The notes beneath the pieces are model-generated. The model saw only the letters and a list, made by a program, of their open reading frames with translations. It was not told the DNA's origin and made no database searches. This document shows positions 1-8,516 of a stretch of DNA of 35,308 nt, piece after piece (the first letter of the stretch is position 1; every line of letters begins with the position of its first letter). This DNA is from DATIJJ01 sp964612855 (GTDB lineage: Bacteria > Pseudomonadota > Gammaproteobacteria > DSM-16500): NCBI GenBank assembly GCA_964612855.1, contig CAZTDR010000025.1:1-35308 (forward strand), given 5' to 3'. The translations under genes were made by a program, and so were the position numbers.

Positions 1-11
1 TGCAGCGTTGT

Positions 12-49
12 TTGGTGGATTACGGCAAAAAGCGCCTAATCCACCCTAC
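12..49. repeat. 38-bp palindromic dispersed repeat, copy 1
   Basis: A hairpin of GGTGGATTA and TAATCCACC around an A-rich loop, ending in CCCTAC. Its reverse complement matches the copy at 18726-18763 at 37 of 38 positions by eye, and a related diverged copy lies near 11464-11505. It lies just downstream of the minus-strand peptidase gene, so it could also serve as a transcription stop. It resembles the small intergenic palindromes common in proteobacterial genomes; no mobility gene is present. Confidence 0.75.
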
Positions 50-124
50 GTTTTTAAAGCCATAAGAATTTGCAGAGTAGTGCACGCTGCGCTTTGTTCG
101 CTATTCCCAACAAGCGATTATCTT

Positions 125-1315
125 TTATCGATAAATTGGAACAACCGTTAAAATTTTCTGAGTCCGATGCCGTAGCACCACCATCTGTGTCGGTTTTTTC
201 ACAGCCAATGCGTTTAAAACCGCTGTATACTCATAAATGTCCCGAATTTTTTTTCCCTCTAACGCCAACACAATATCGTTTTGTTGAATCCCGGCACGCT
301 CCGCCGGAGAGTCTTTTATCACACCCGAAAGCGCAACACCGGATTTGTTTGATTGAGAATAATCCGGTATGGTGCCTAAATAAATCCTAAGCTTTTGTTC
401 ATCCGCGGCCTCTTTAGGTTTGGTCATGGCATGATAAGTAATCGGTTCCGAGCTAGTTTCAAGTGCCAAAAGAAAATCAGCTAAGAAATTAGAAATAGTT
501 TGCATGCCCGCATAATTGAGCGTGTCGGGGGTATCTTTTGACGAATGATAGTAGGCATGCGCACCCGTGAAAAAATTCAGCGTCGGGATGCCACGCAAAT
601 AAAATGCGGTTGAATCAGTGGGTAAGTAAGGATCCTTTTGCGTAATAAAAGCGAGAGAATGATGCGCTTTCATTTTATTCAGTAATCTCTGCCAAACCAA
701 ACTCGATCCGGTACCTTGTAGAATCAGTTTTTTTTGCAAGTGACCAATCATATCTAAATTAATGGCCATCGCTATGCGGGAATGGGGTGAGGAGGTTTTC
801 ATAAAATTTTTCACGAAATAAGACGAGCCCAAAATACCTAATTCTTCACCCGACCAAGCGGCAAATAAAATATTCTTATTGCCATGCAACAATCCTTTTT
901 TTTGTAAGGCGCGTAATTTTGCTGCAATTTCTAATAAGCTTGCCACGCCTGATGCATTATCATCGGCACCCGGATAACCCCGTCCCAAATGATCCAGATG
1001 CGCACTGACGATAATAGTATCTGTGGCATGAGGATCAATTATTAATTTTGCCAGTACATTACGCCCATGCTGTTGCTGTTTAAAAGGGAAGTCTTGAAAG
1101 AAGGTACCGTTCTCTCCTGACGGTAAGAGTCCTAATTGATGAAATTGGTCTGCTATATAGCGAGCTGCTCGTTTCTCGCCAACAGAACCCGTCATCCGTC
1201 CCTCAAGCGAACCAGAGCATAAAAATTCAACGTGCTTTTGTAAGCTTGTTTGTGAATCAGAAAAAGCGAATGAAGTTTTGATAAGAAAAAAAAATAAGCC
1301 TAACAGAATCGCCAT
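125..1315 (-). CDS. Exported M28-family metallopeptidase with C-terminal PDZ domain
   Basis: Predicted zinc-dependent aminopeptidase acting in the periplasm or outside the cell. From the ATG at 1315 the protein is 396 aa and opens with a clean signal peptide (MAILLGLFFFLIKTSFAFS); earlier in-frame ATGs at 1378 and 1393 would bury that signal, so I prefer 1315 although the Shine-Dalgarno is weak. All five M28 metal or catalytic positions are visible: His106 in SAHLDH, Asp118 in GADDNASG, Glu157-Glu158 in SGEELG, Asp188 in NLDMIG and His257 in YYHSSKDTPD. A PDZ domain fills roughly the last 90 residues (SGVIKDSPAERAGIQQNDIV). M28-PDZ fusions are known; the substrate cannot be told from sequence. 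A small CxxCH protein lies 40 nt upstream on the same strand and may be cotranscribed. Confidence 0.9.
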   Translation of the reverse strand: MAILLGLFFFLIKTSFAFSDSQTSLQKHVEFLCSGSLEGRMTGSVGEKRAARYIADQFHQLGLLPSGENGTFFQDFPFKQQQHGRNVLAKLIIDPHATDTIIVSAHLDHLGRGYPGADDNASGVASLLEIAAKLRALQKKGLLHGNKNILFAAWSGEELGILGSSYFVKNFMKTSSPHSRIAMAINLDMIGHLQKKLILQGTGSSLVWQRLLNKMKAHHSLAFITQKDPYLPTDSTAFYLRGIPTLNFFTGAHAYYHSSKDTPDTLNYAGMQTISNFLADFLLALETSSEPITYHAMTKPKEAADEQKLRIYLGTIPDYSQSNKSGVALSGVIKDSPAERAGIQQNDIVLALEGKKIRDIYEYTAVLNALAVKKPTQMVVLRHRTQKILTVVPIYR

Positions 1316-1355
1316 GTTGGAACACTTTCCCGTGAGAGTGGAGTGTTCAAAGCGA

Positions 1356-1544
1356 TTAAGAATTTTTGTTACGGACATAAGTTCGTTGATCATTTTTTTT
1401 AACGGTACGCATCAAATGAGCATGTTGGCCTTGATGACACATCATGCAGCCCAATTTAAGACTTTCGGCGGAAAAAACCAGTGAAGGCAAGAGTGCGATA
1501 AATAAGAATGTAGCGCTTTTTATATTAAAGAGGAATCCATTCAT
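1356..1544 (-). CDS. Small exported protein with a single CxxCH motif
   Basis: A 62-aa ORF with a convincing signal peptide (FLFIALLPSLVFSAES) followed at once by LGCMMCHQGQHAHL. CMMCH fits the c-type haem attachment pattern CxxCH. A strong GGAG Shine-Dalgarno sits at the right distance before the ATG at 1544, which supports translation. The remaining tail (KKNDQRTYVRNKNS) is polar and has no obvious distal Met ligand, so this is either a very small haem or metal-binding peptide or the N-terminal stub of a decayed cytochrome. The stop falls 40 nt before the preferred start of the peptidase gene, so the two may form one transcript. Confidence 0.55.
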   Translation of the reverse strand: MNGFLFNIKSATFLFIALLPSLVFSAESLKLGCMMCHQGQHAHLMRTVKKNDQRTYVRNKNS

Positions 1545-1787
1545 AGTTGATCTCCAGTAAGTTGACAGAATTATAATCTCAAGATGTGAGCTTCGTCATA
1601 GGTCATAAAAAGATCGGGTTACAGCCATGTGTATTCCTCATTAGCTTATTTATAATGGCTTCTTTATATCATAAGGTATTAGATTAGAGGAAGAAAAAGA
1701 CGAAAAGTATTTGAAATTTTAATCCTTCTACTTTTTTCTCTACCATTTTTTGAGAGAAAAGGCAGCAGCGAGATGCGTGTTAATTTT

Positions 1788-2681
1788 TTAATGCCGAGTT
1801 CCCTGTGATGCACGGTGCGATTTAGCTTTATGCTTAAAATGAATGGGCTTGTTTGCTTTTCGAGTGGACGTCTTACTTTTTTTTGATTGACTACTCGAAA
1901 GACTTTTCTTAAGTAAATCCACAAAATCAACCACGTTGCTAGGTGCTTGGGTTTTTTTCTTGGTTGAAACTGAGTGGGTTTTGTTATTGACTTCTTCTTC
2001 TACCCATTTATGTATTGCCGCTTGATATTCATCCACATAATCTTCGGGTTTCCATTTTGCTGTCATGGAGTCAATCAGTTGATGGGCAATAGTCATTTCT
2101 TTTTTGCTAATTTTATAATGATCGAGCTTTTTATTGGGTAAATCAAATTCTGAAAACTCACGCATTTCCGTGTCATAACTTAGGGTACATAATAATAATG
2201 CATCTTTATATGGCATGACGGCAGCTATATATTCTTTCGTCGAAATAATGACTTTCGCAATACCAATTTTATGACTTTCTTTTAATGCTTCACGTAAAAT
2301 GACATAACCCTTTTCACCTTTGCCTTTTTCATCTGGTGTTAAAAAATATGTGTTATTAATGGTAAAAAAATTAAATTCTTTTTGTTCAATGAAACTTTCA
2401 ATATTAATAGTGCGTGCATTTTCTCCGGCGACTTTTTTTAAAACATCATCGGGTACGGGAATGGTGATTTCTTTATCGTATTCATAACCCCGTGTGATTT
2501 CATCCCAAGGCACTTCTTTACCTGTGACCGTATTGATGCGCTTATATTTGATTCTGGCATTATTTCGTCGATCAATTTGATGAAAAGAAATATCTGCTTC
2601 TTTGTTGCGAGAAGGGTAAAGAATAATGGGAATGGCCACTAAACCAAAAGAGATGATACCTTTCCAGTTGGATCTTGGCAT
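1788..2681 (-). CDS. ku: Ku, non-homologous end-joining DNA-end-binding protein
   Basis: Bacterial Ku homodimers encircle double-strand-break ends and recruit LigD. The 297-aa product opens with the family signature MPRSNWKGIISFGLVAIPI, carries the Ku core to about residue 230, and ends in a Lys/Ser-rich basic tail (about residues 240-297) of the kind that binds DNA or LigD. The start ATG at 2681 has an AGGAG ribosome-binding site. That site lies in a small potential hairpin with the CCTCT just before the ATG, so translation could be modulated. It follows ligD and the KTSC gene on the same strand after a 190-bp gap and is probably their functional partner. Confidence 0.95.
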   Translation of the reverse strand: MPRSNWKGIISFGLVAIPIILYPSRNKEADISFHQIDRRNNARIKYKRINTVTGKEVPWDEITRGYEYDKEITIPVPDDVLKKVAGENARTINIESFIEQKEFNFFTINNTYFLTPDEKGKGEKGYVILREALKESHKIGIAKVIISTKEYIAAVMPYKDALLLCTLSYDTEMREFSEFDLPNKKLDHYKISKKEMTIAHQLIDSMTAKWKPEDYVDEYQAAIHKWVEEEVNNKTHSVSTKKKTQAPSNVVDFVDLLKKSLSSSQSKKSKTSTRKANKPIHFKHKAKSHRASQGTRH

Positions 2682-2747
2682 GAGAGGCGCTCCTCTATTT
2701 TTTGGGTTTGGTTGTGTAACAGCTCACCAATGTGTCCGTCCGGACTT

Positions 2748-2772
2748 TAAAACGCATCTGCTTTGCGTTTTA
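2748..2772. other. Perfect 9-bp stem-loop upstream of ku
   Basis: TAAAACGCA (2748-2756) and TGCGTTTTA (2764-2772) form a perfect inverted repeat with a 7-nt loop in the 190-bp gap between the KTSC gene and ku. On the minus strand no U-tract follows, so it is not a classic terminator. It may be an operator or a processing structure separating ku from ligD. Confidence 0.4.
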
Positions 2773-2870
2773 GAATCCTCGATGATTTTTTATATCTTCT
2801 ATGCCTATTTTAACCCCTATTAATTACTATTTTCTTTGCAATTAAGCTTATTTTTAGTTCTAATTTTTAA

Positions 2871-3074
2871 TCATTTAATTTTACTCAATTTTTTAAATGA
2901 ATACTTTCCGCGAATAAATCGCAAAAAATACGTCCCCTTGGAACGGGCTGATAATAAGCCATAAAAAACCGATTTTGGATCATGCGTAGCACCCTCAATA
3001 AAGCTAATATAGAGCGTGCTATTCTCAAAACAGACAGCAGAAATAGAGGTAGAATGCACAGCGATCCATTTCAT
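2871..3074 (-). CDS. KTSC-domain protein, translationally coupled to ligD
   Basis: A 67-aa protein matching the KTSC domain from end to end: an N-terminal VHSTSISAVCFENSTLYISF strand pair and the C-terminal GTYFLRFIRGKYSFKKL, equivalent to the family's typical YF..~IRGKY signature. The ATG overlaps the ligD stop codon as ATGA (3071-3074), so translation is coupled to the ligase. KTSC domains occur alone or at the end of some lysyl-tRNA synthetases and are thought to bind nucleic acid, but the molecular role is not established. Its position between ligD and ku suggests a repair accessory; this is inference from context. Confidence 0.75.
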   Translation of the reverse strand: MKWIAVHSTSISAVCFENSTLYISFIEGATHDPKSVFYGLLSARSKGTYFLRFIRGKYSFKKLSKIK

Positions 3075-5551
3075 TTTTTAAGCCTGTCTAAGTTAAGTGA
3101 TTGCTCCACTTTTAAAAAATTTTTCCAAGGATCATGTTTCAGTTGATCAAGACGAGGGATAATGGTTTTGATGGTAAAAAACGTGTCACGCCTATCATTT
3201 GTTAATTCGTCCCATGCAATAGGCGTGGCAACGGGTGCATATTTTTTAGCGCGAGTAGAGTAAGGAGCCACTGCTGTGGCTCCCCGCTTATTACGAAGAT
3301 AATCAATAAAAATCTTATTGGGCCTTACTGCTTTAGACATTTTACTGATATATTCTTTGCTATTGTTCGCGACGAGATAAGTCACCAGGGTATGTGTAAA
3401 TTGGCTAATGTCATCCCAGCTATATTCAGGCTTGATAGGCGTAACCACATGCAAACCTTTACCTCCTGTTGTTTTGACAAAGCTTTGCAATTTTAAATCA
3501 TCTAATATAGTTTTAATTTCCAGTGCCGCTTTCACTACTCTTTTCCATGTAACGTTTGGTGCGGGATCTAAATCAAAAATAATCATATCAGGATGCTCAA
3601 TATTTTTAATGTGACTGCCCCAAGGATGTAATTCCAATACGCCTAATTGAGGTAATGCCAGCAAGCCTTCATAATCATTAATATATAAATATTCTCTTTT
3701 GCCTTCTTTGTCTTTAATCGCTATTTTATTAATTCCAGCAGGGACTTTTTGAGCAATATGTTTTTGATAAAAACAATGCTGATAATCATTGGGACATCGT
3801 ACTAAAGTTAAAGGACGATTGCTGACATAAGGTAAAATCCATTCTTGTATTGCTTCATAATAATGAGCGATGTCTAATTTGGTAATATTTCCTTCCGCGT
3901 ACAGTATCTTCTCCGGATGCGTTAAATGAAGTGAATGATTCATGGCTGTCTCATGAGTTCGCACAACATTTTTAATAGGTGTTTCAATTTCTTGGGTAAC
4001 CATTTTTGCAGACTTATCCGTTCGGATGCCTTTAAAGCTCGGATGTCTTAAGGTGCCAGAATCTGTCCATTCCGTAAATTCTATCTCTGCCACGAGCGTC
4101 GGTTTGACCCAGGTAGCATTTTTACTGGCAGGGGGACGCGTACGGAAAGGCATTTTTCCTGTGAGATTTTTTGATAAAAGAGCATGAATGGTTTTTAATG
4201 ATTCTTCTGTAAAGCCAGTGCCGACATTTCCACAATAACATAACTCATCTTTTTTATTAAAAACACCGAGCATGAGGGAGCGAAAATATTTTCTACGAAC
4301 GGATGGATTAAATCCACCAATGACAAATTCTTGTCGTTTAATACCTTTTATTTTTAACCAATTTGGGTCTCTTGTTTGTGAATAAGGGCTTTGGATTTTT
4401 TTGGATACAATGCCTTCCAGTCCAAGTTTAGCTGCTTTTTTAAATACTTGGTCGCCAAATCCCAACACATGATCACTATAACGAAGGGTGTCGTTGTTAA
4501 ATGCCGAAAGAAGTTCTTTTAAAATAGTTTTTCTTTCTAGCAAAGGGAGGCTCATTAGATTGAAATTTTCATAATATAAAATATCAAACACATAATAATA
4601 AAAAGTGCCGCTATTTTCTGTGAGTGCGTTTTGCAGCAATTGAAAATCAGAATGTTGATTTTCATCTAGTATAACGACTTCTCCATCTAAGATGACGTTT
4701 TTTATCGGCAATTTATTGACCGCTTTTTCTATGGATGGGAATTTATGCGTCCAGTCATTATGATTGCGCGTATAAAGGCGCGTTTTATTGTCTTGTTTAA
4801 AAGCGAGCAAGCGATAACCATCAAATTTTATTTCATGCAACCAATTTTCCCCCTTCGGTGGTTGATCAACCAGGGTTGCGAGCTGAGGATAGATAATTTT
4901 AGGAAATTTTTTAAGAGGAAGATTAATTTTTATATTAGGCGAAATTCTTTCCGCAGATTTTTTTTTGTCATTTTTTGAATCCCAGACGTGTTTATAATGA
5001 TTTGCAATTTCGTCAATAGATTGATTGCTTATTACACTATTGGGTTTTTCAAGAGTAATATCGACGTTTTTAAGTGCATTTGCATATTGATCTTTAATTT
5101 TAATCAGTAACCAAGTTTTATCATCATGATGCATCCGTATTAACTTCCATTTACCTTTAAGCTTTTTTGCTTTTAAGGTAAAGGTTAAATCCCCTTTTTT
5201 ATAAGCTGCCTTGGGATTTGTATCGTCACAGTGCCATTCACCTTTGTCCCAAATCATGACCGTTCCACCGCCATATTGATTTTTAGGAATAATGCCTTCA
5301 AAGGATCCATATTCCACCGGATGATCTTCCACATGCATGGCTAATCGTTTGACAGAAGGATTTAAGCTAGGGCCTTTGGGTACAGCCCAACTTAATAAGA
5401 CGCCATTTAATTCCAAGCGGAAATCATAATGAAGATGAGTGGCAGCGTGTTTTTGAATGACAAATAGATTTTTTGACTTTTTTGCTAGCTTGCCTTTGGG
5501 TTCCGGTGTTTTATTAAAACTTCTTTTTTGTTGGTAACGTTTGAGTGTCAT
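3071..5551 (-). CDS. ligD: Multifunctional NHEJ DNA ligase LigD (PE-ligase-polymerase)
   Basis: ATP-dependent end-joining enzyme, 826 aa. The order is the Pseudomonas type. First comes a 3'-phosphoesterase domain (about 30-150) with HAATHLHYDFRLE and the AMHVEDHP His motif. The ligase domain (about 215-520) has the nucleotidylated lysine Lys242 in HEIKFDGYR, a DGEVVIL motif and an OB-fold region ending in RHPSFKGIR. The primase-polymerase domain (about 540-826) has the metal-binding FDLDPAP and TTGGKGLHV motifs. The start has an AAGGAT ribosome-binding site seven bases upstream. No frameshift is seen. Together with ku downstream it makes a complete minimal NHEJ system. Confidence 0.97.
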   Translation of the reverse strand: MTLKRYQQKRSFNKTPEPKGKLAKKSKNLFVIQKHAATHLHYDFRLELNGVLLSWAVPKGPSLNPSVKRLAMHVEDHPVEYGSFEGIIPKNQYGGGTVMIWDKGEWHCDDTNPKAAYKKGDLTFTLKAKKLKGKWKLIRMHHDDKTWLLIKIKDQYANALKNVDITLEKPNSVISNQSIDEIANHYKHVWDSKNDKKKSAERISPNIKINLPLKKFPKIIYPQLATLVDQPPKGENWLHEIKFDGYRLLAFKQDNKTRLYTRNHNDWTHKFPSIEKAVNKLPIKNVILDGEVVILDENQHSDFQLLQNALTENSGTFYYYVFDILYYENFNLMSLPLLERKTILKELLSAFNNDTLRYSDHVLGFGDQVFKKAAKLGLEGIVSKKIQSPYSQTRDPNWLKIKGIKRQEFVIGGFNPSVRRKYFRSLMLGVFNKKDELCYCGNVGTGFTEESLKTIHALLSKNLTGKMPFRTRPPASKNATWVKPTLVAEIEFTEWTDSGTLRHPSFKGIRTDKSAKMVTQEIETPIKNVVRTHETAMNHSLHLTHPEKILYAEGNITKLDIAHYYEAIQEWILPYVSNRPLTLVRCPNDYQHCFYQKHIAQKVPAGINKIAIKDKEGKREYLYINDYEGLLALPQLGVLELHPWGSHIKNIEHPDMIIFDLDPAPNVTWKRVVKAALEIKTILDDLKLQSFVKTTGGKGLHVVTPIKPEYSWDDISQFTHTLVTYLVANNSKEYISKMSKAVRPNKIFIDYLRNKRGATAVAPYSTRAKKYAPVATPIAWDELTNDRRDTFFTIKTIIPRLDQLKHDPWKNFLKVEQSLNLDRLKK

Positions 5552-5627
5552 GCCAATATCCTTATCAGCCGTAACTAAAAGTAGGGTGGAGTGATGTGAT
5601 TTTTACACCACACCCCACAGTCACCCT

Positions 5628-6296
5628 CTATTTTTCTTCTACTTTACTGTAATATTTCACCCCAATTTTAATTCGTTCGCGATCATTTTGTTGACGCCAT
5701 TTGTTGGTGTCGCGTAAAGAGAAAGCGCAGCCACAATATTCTTGTTGGTAAAATTCTTCCCGTTTAGAAATTTCAATCATGCGCTGTGAGCCACCGTCCT
5801 TACGCCAATTGTAAGTCCAATAAGCCATGTCAGGGTAATGCGATGCTGCTTTAAGGCCCGACGTATTAATTTGCTCCATGTTCTTCCAGCGGGAGATGCC
5901 CAAAGAACTACTAAAAATTTGGAAGCCATGCTCGTAAGCATAGAGTGCTGTGCGTTCAAAACGCATATCGAAACACATGGTACAACGAATCCCGCGTTCC
6001 GGTTCTTGCTCCATGCCTTTGGCACGTCGAAACCATTCATCACGGTCATAATCGCCGTCCACGAAAGGCACGTTATGTTTTTCTGCAAAACGAATATTCT
6101 CATCTTTCCTCAGTTCATATTCTTTTAAAGGATGAATATTCGGGTTATAGAAAAAAATGGTGTATTCTACGCCTGCTTTTAATAAGTTTTCCATCACTTC
6201 GCCTGAGCAAGGCGCGCAGCATGAATGTAATAAAAGCTTTTTTTCTTTGTTAATTAATTGAGTTGCAATGGGGTCATTTAAGGGGTTAATAGTCAT
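5628..6296 (-). CDS. queH: Epoxyqueuosine reductase QueH
   Basis: Catalyses the last step of queuosine synthesis, reducing epoxyqueuosine to queuosine in tRNA; it replaces the unrelated QueG. The 222-aa protein has the DUF208/QueH cysteine pattern: HSCCAPC (Cys26, Cys27, Cys30), CTMC (Cys105, Cys108) and CGC (Cys188, Cys190), which provide an iron-sulfur cluster and the nearby metal site. Further family blocks are FYNPNIHP, FSSSLGISRWKN and the YCGCAFSLRDTN end. It appears to be a single gene, 76 bp downstream of the ligD start region and pointing the same way. The ribosome-binding site is weak. Confidence 0.93.
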   Translation of the reverse strand: MTINPLNDPIATQLINKEKKLLLHSCCAPCSGEVMENLLKAGVEYTIFFYNPNIHPLKEYELRKDENIRFAEKHNVPFVDGDYDRDEWFRRAKGMEQEPERGIRCTMCFDMRFERTALYAYEHGFQIFSSSLGISRWKNMEQINTSGLKAASHYPDMAYWTYNWRKDGGSQRMIEISKREEFYQQEYCGCAFSLRDTNKWRQQNDRERIKIGVKYYSKVEEK

Positions 6297-6365
6297 GTGA
6301 TTTATCTATAGTTAAATTAATAAGGAGATGCTATAAAAATAGCCTGGCTGCGTCAACTTAGGGTT

Positions 6366-6508
6366 TTAACCAAGGCTCAATGGCGCACCGCACTTTACTT
6401 GGATGTGTTTGCTTGCATATTGTTCAGGGGTAGCCCCGGCTGCGGCCTGAAAAATTAAGGCGATGGAGCTGGTCACGCCGACCAGTACTGCCACTAAACC
6501 TGCCGTCA
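6366..6508 (-). pseudogene. benE (benzoate/H+ symporter family) N-terminal remnant
   Basis: From about 6508 downwards the minus strand encodes TAGLVAVLVGVTSSIALIFQ, then AAAGATPEQYAS, which closely fits the start of BenE-family benzoate symporters. The similarity ends in KHIQVKCGAPLSLG and a stop, so only about 35 of roughly 390 residues remain. The fragment starts exactly at the edge of the palindromic element at 6509-6690, which supplies the artificial upstream reading frame. The piece is more GC-rich than its surroundings. Assignment is by recall of the family motif, not by search. Confidence 0.65.
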
Positions 6509-6690
6509 TATAGTTCTTCAGATAATTATTTTGGATTTTAACATGACAGATTACTGTCAAATCAAGGTGTTTTGATTGAACAAAAACGCAGGAATAGCAG
6601 GGCTATTTCAAGTTTTTGTGATTGAAAAACACCTTGAGATGGCGGTAAGATGGCGTGTTAAAATTAAAAATAATTATCTGAAGGACTATA
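6509..6690. mobile_element. 182-bp palindromic MITE-like element
   Basis: The two halves form one imperfect palindrome in constant register about a centre at 6599/6600. The ends pair TATAGTTCTTCAGATAATTA with TAATTATCTGAAGGACTATA. Further in, ATCAAGGTGTTTT (6561-6573) pairs with AAAACACCTTGAG (6626-6638), ACAAAAAC pairs with GTTTTTGT, and GAATAGC pairs with GCTATTT at the tip. It has no coding capacity. TA at both tips would suit a TA target such as that used by IS630/Tc1-type transposases (inference). It abuts the benE remnant and may have inactivated that gene. Confidence 0.7.
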
Positions 6691-6771
6691 GTAGAAAAGG
6701 AAAAATTGATTTGCATAAGCCCCTCGTGTTTTGTATCAGCTTTTTTTTTAAACGGTGCGCGGTTCTTTTGT

Positions 6772-7866
6772 TTAAAAATTTAAGATATGTTGTCTAATTG
6801 AAAACCCTTCTAATTCTTTCATATATTCACTTAAGGTTATCATGCCCACACAAGGCATTGCTCCATTGATAGGTAACGTGCCTTCAATGATTTTTTTACT
6901 TAAAATAATAGCGGGTACGCACGGAATTTGCGGGCCGTCGTTATCTTTTGCGATTAAAAACCAGTTAATTTCTAACGATTTTCCTTGCAGATTCGTCCCT
7001 TTCATCATCATATGCATGCCGCCACTCGTTGTACCTAATGGATCAAAAATATGACTCAATGATAAAAGCCATTTTGCGTGTTTAGGTAAATTAAGCGGAA
7101 GACCCATGCGTACTAAATAAGATATTATCCACATGCCTAGATGTAATAAGCTACTTTCCATGCCAGCAGAAAAGCGAATATTTTTTATTCCATATAAATG
7201 AGGGAATAAATCTAAATCTGGAATATCACAATTTGCCATCCAGCGCTTGCCTAGCTCAGGATAGTTTTGACGATAAATATCCTGCCATCCAAAACAAGTT
7301 TGATGGTTGTGCCAAGGTCTTAAAGGTTTGCCTAAATAAGTTAAAATAGATTCCGTCGTTGCCAATCCTCGCGGGGCTTTTTGTCCAGGGCTAATGCCGT
7401 AAATAAGTGAGTCTATCGTTGCAAAATTAGTTTTGTAATGATTTAGCACGGCGGAAGATAATCCTGGGACGGTGCTGGCGCCGCTCACAATGAGGACATT
7501 TTTTTCTTTCGCTAACGTATCTAAGCACGTGATACCCGTCACAAAATCACGCGCATCCGCAAGGTCGATATAATGAATATGATGTTCTGCACAGGTTTTT
7601 GCGATGGAGTAATCAGCAGTTTGAAAGGGGCCAATCGTATTAATGACGACGGTGGGTTTTAATAGGCTAAGTTGTTTGTCCAATTCGTGATTGGCATCAA
7701 ATACCGCAATTGTCACGCAAGTTTCTGCTTTTAATTTATCGCGTAATATTTCTGCTTTTTGTCGTTCGCGACCGGCAATAATGAGAGGAATAGCATTTTT
7801 TGCCAACGCGGTAGCAATGCGTGAACCAAAATTTCCATAGCCACCTAAAATAAGAACTGATTTCAT
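6772..7866 (-). CDS. Saccharopine dehydrogenase-like NAD(P)-binding oxidoreductase
   Basis: A 364-aa protein with a Rossmann N-terminus, SVLILGGYGNFGSRIATALA, followed by the saccharopine-dehydrogenase-family pattern VVINTIGPFQ (about residues 74-83) and YIDLADAR (about 99-106). The family covers saccharopine reductases and trans-acting enoyl reductases of lipid assembly, so the substrate is open. The gene lies downstream of a DUF4166 gene with a 4-bp stop/start overlap. In other bacteria the two domains are often fused in one polypeptide, so they very likely act together. A hydrophobic stretch near residues 235-260 suggests membrane contact. Confidence 0.85.
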   Translation of the reverse strand: MKSVLILGGYGNFGSRIATALAKNAIPLIIAGRERQKAEILRDKLKAETCVTIAVFDANHELDKQLSLLKPTVVINTIGPFQTADYSIAKTCAEHHIHYIDLADARDFVTGITCLDTLAKEKNVLIVSGASTVPGLSSAVLNHYKTNFATIDSLIYGISPGQKAPRGLATTESILTYLGKPLRPWHNHQTCFGWQDIYRQNYPELGKRWMANCDIPDLDLFPHLYGIKNIRFSAGMESSLLHLGMWIISYLVRMGLPLNLPKHAKWLLSLSHIFDPLGTTSGGMHMMMKGTNLQGKSLEINWFLIAKDNDGPQIPCVPAIILSKKIIEGTLPINGAMPCVGMITLSEYMKELEGFSIRQHILNF

Positions 7867-8474
7867 GCGGGTAGCTCTTTAAAAGTAAAATTGCCCGTGT
7901 AACTGTACATTTTGCCAAACAACGGATGAGACAGACTCATTGTCACTCTGTAAGTCTGTTCATCAATGATTTCTTCTTCTGCATGCCCTTTGCCAAGCAA
8001 GATTTCAAGAGGCAAAGGAATCATTAAACCAAATATATTCCACACGTATCTTTTATGTTGCATGACAATTTTTTTGCCATCATAAAAGTAGTGTGTTTTC
8101 CAGCCGATGCCTAAAAACATACGCTCAACCACTTCGTTTAATTGGATGGGCTGCATGCGTGAATTAAATTCATACGCTTTCTTGCCAGGAAAATAAAATT
8201 CACGATCAAGACAAACCGCCGAGGAATTAATTTCACTGCGAAAATTCACTTTTACCGGGATATTATTTCCTTGGTAGGGTACCAGTACGTGAAATAATTT
8301 AAAGAATGGCACAAAACACGCCATGATTTTGGAAAAATGAATATCCATTTTTCCTTCTACCGTCGTCACGTCATGACTGTAAGGCCGATTGCTATATCGC
8401 TTTTGGAACACAGGAGGTAGTTTTTCCCAAGTTGAGCCAAAAACAGATTTAAAAGAGGGTTCTTGTTTGTTCAT
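7863..8474 (-). CDS. DUF4166-family protein
   Basis: A 203-aa protein with DUF4166 features: an N-terminal WEKLPPVFQKRYSNRPYS, a central block with PVKVNFRS and EFYFPGKKAYEFNSRM, and an ending rich in beta-strand pattern (HPLFGKMYSYTGNFTF). Function is unknown. Its stop overlaps the start of the saccharopine-dehydrogenase-like gene by ATGA, which implies a stoichiometric pair. A GAGAAA sequence lies before the start as a modest ribosome-binding site. The fold may be a lipid or hydrophobic-ligand cup, but that is inference. Confidence 0.78.
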   Translation of the reverse strand: MNKQEPSFKSVFGSTWEKLPPVFQKRYSNRPYSHDVTTVEGKMDIHFSKIMACFVPFFKLFHVLVPYQGNNIPVKVNFRSEINSSAVCLDREFYFPGKKAYEFNSRMQPIQLNEVVERMFLGIGWKTHYFYDGKKIVMQHKRYVWNIFGLMIPLPLEILLGKGHAEEEIIDEQTYRVTMSLSHPLFGKMYSYTGNFTFKELPA

Positions 8475-8516
8475 GCGTTTCTCACAAATACGGATGGTAT
8501 TGAATAAGAGCCAAGA

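Noticed and set aside
70..390. 106-codon plus-strand ORF opposite the peptidase 3' end
   Set aside because: It runs antisense to the well-supported M28/PDZ gene and has no domain or ribosome-binding site.
1679..1930. 83-codon minus-strand ORF overlapping the end of ku
   Set aside because: It is the ku sequence read in another frame, rich in Lys/Arg by chance.
5945..6253. 102-codon plus-strand ORF within queH
   Set aside because: Antisense shadow of an intact QueH with all cysteines conserved.
6576..6797. 73-codon plus-strand ORF across the palindromic element
   Set aside because: Its frame is produced by the palindrome itself; no independent coding evidence.
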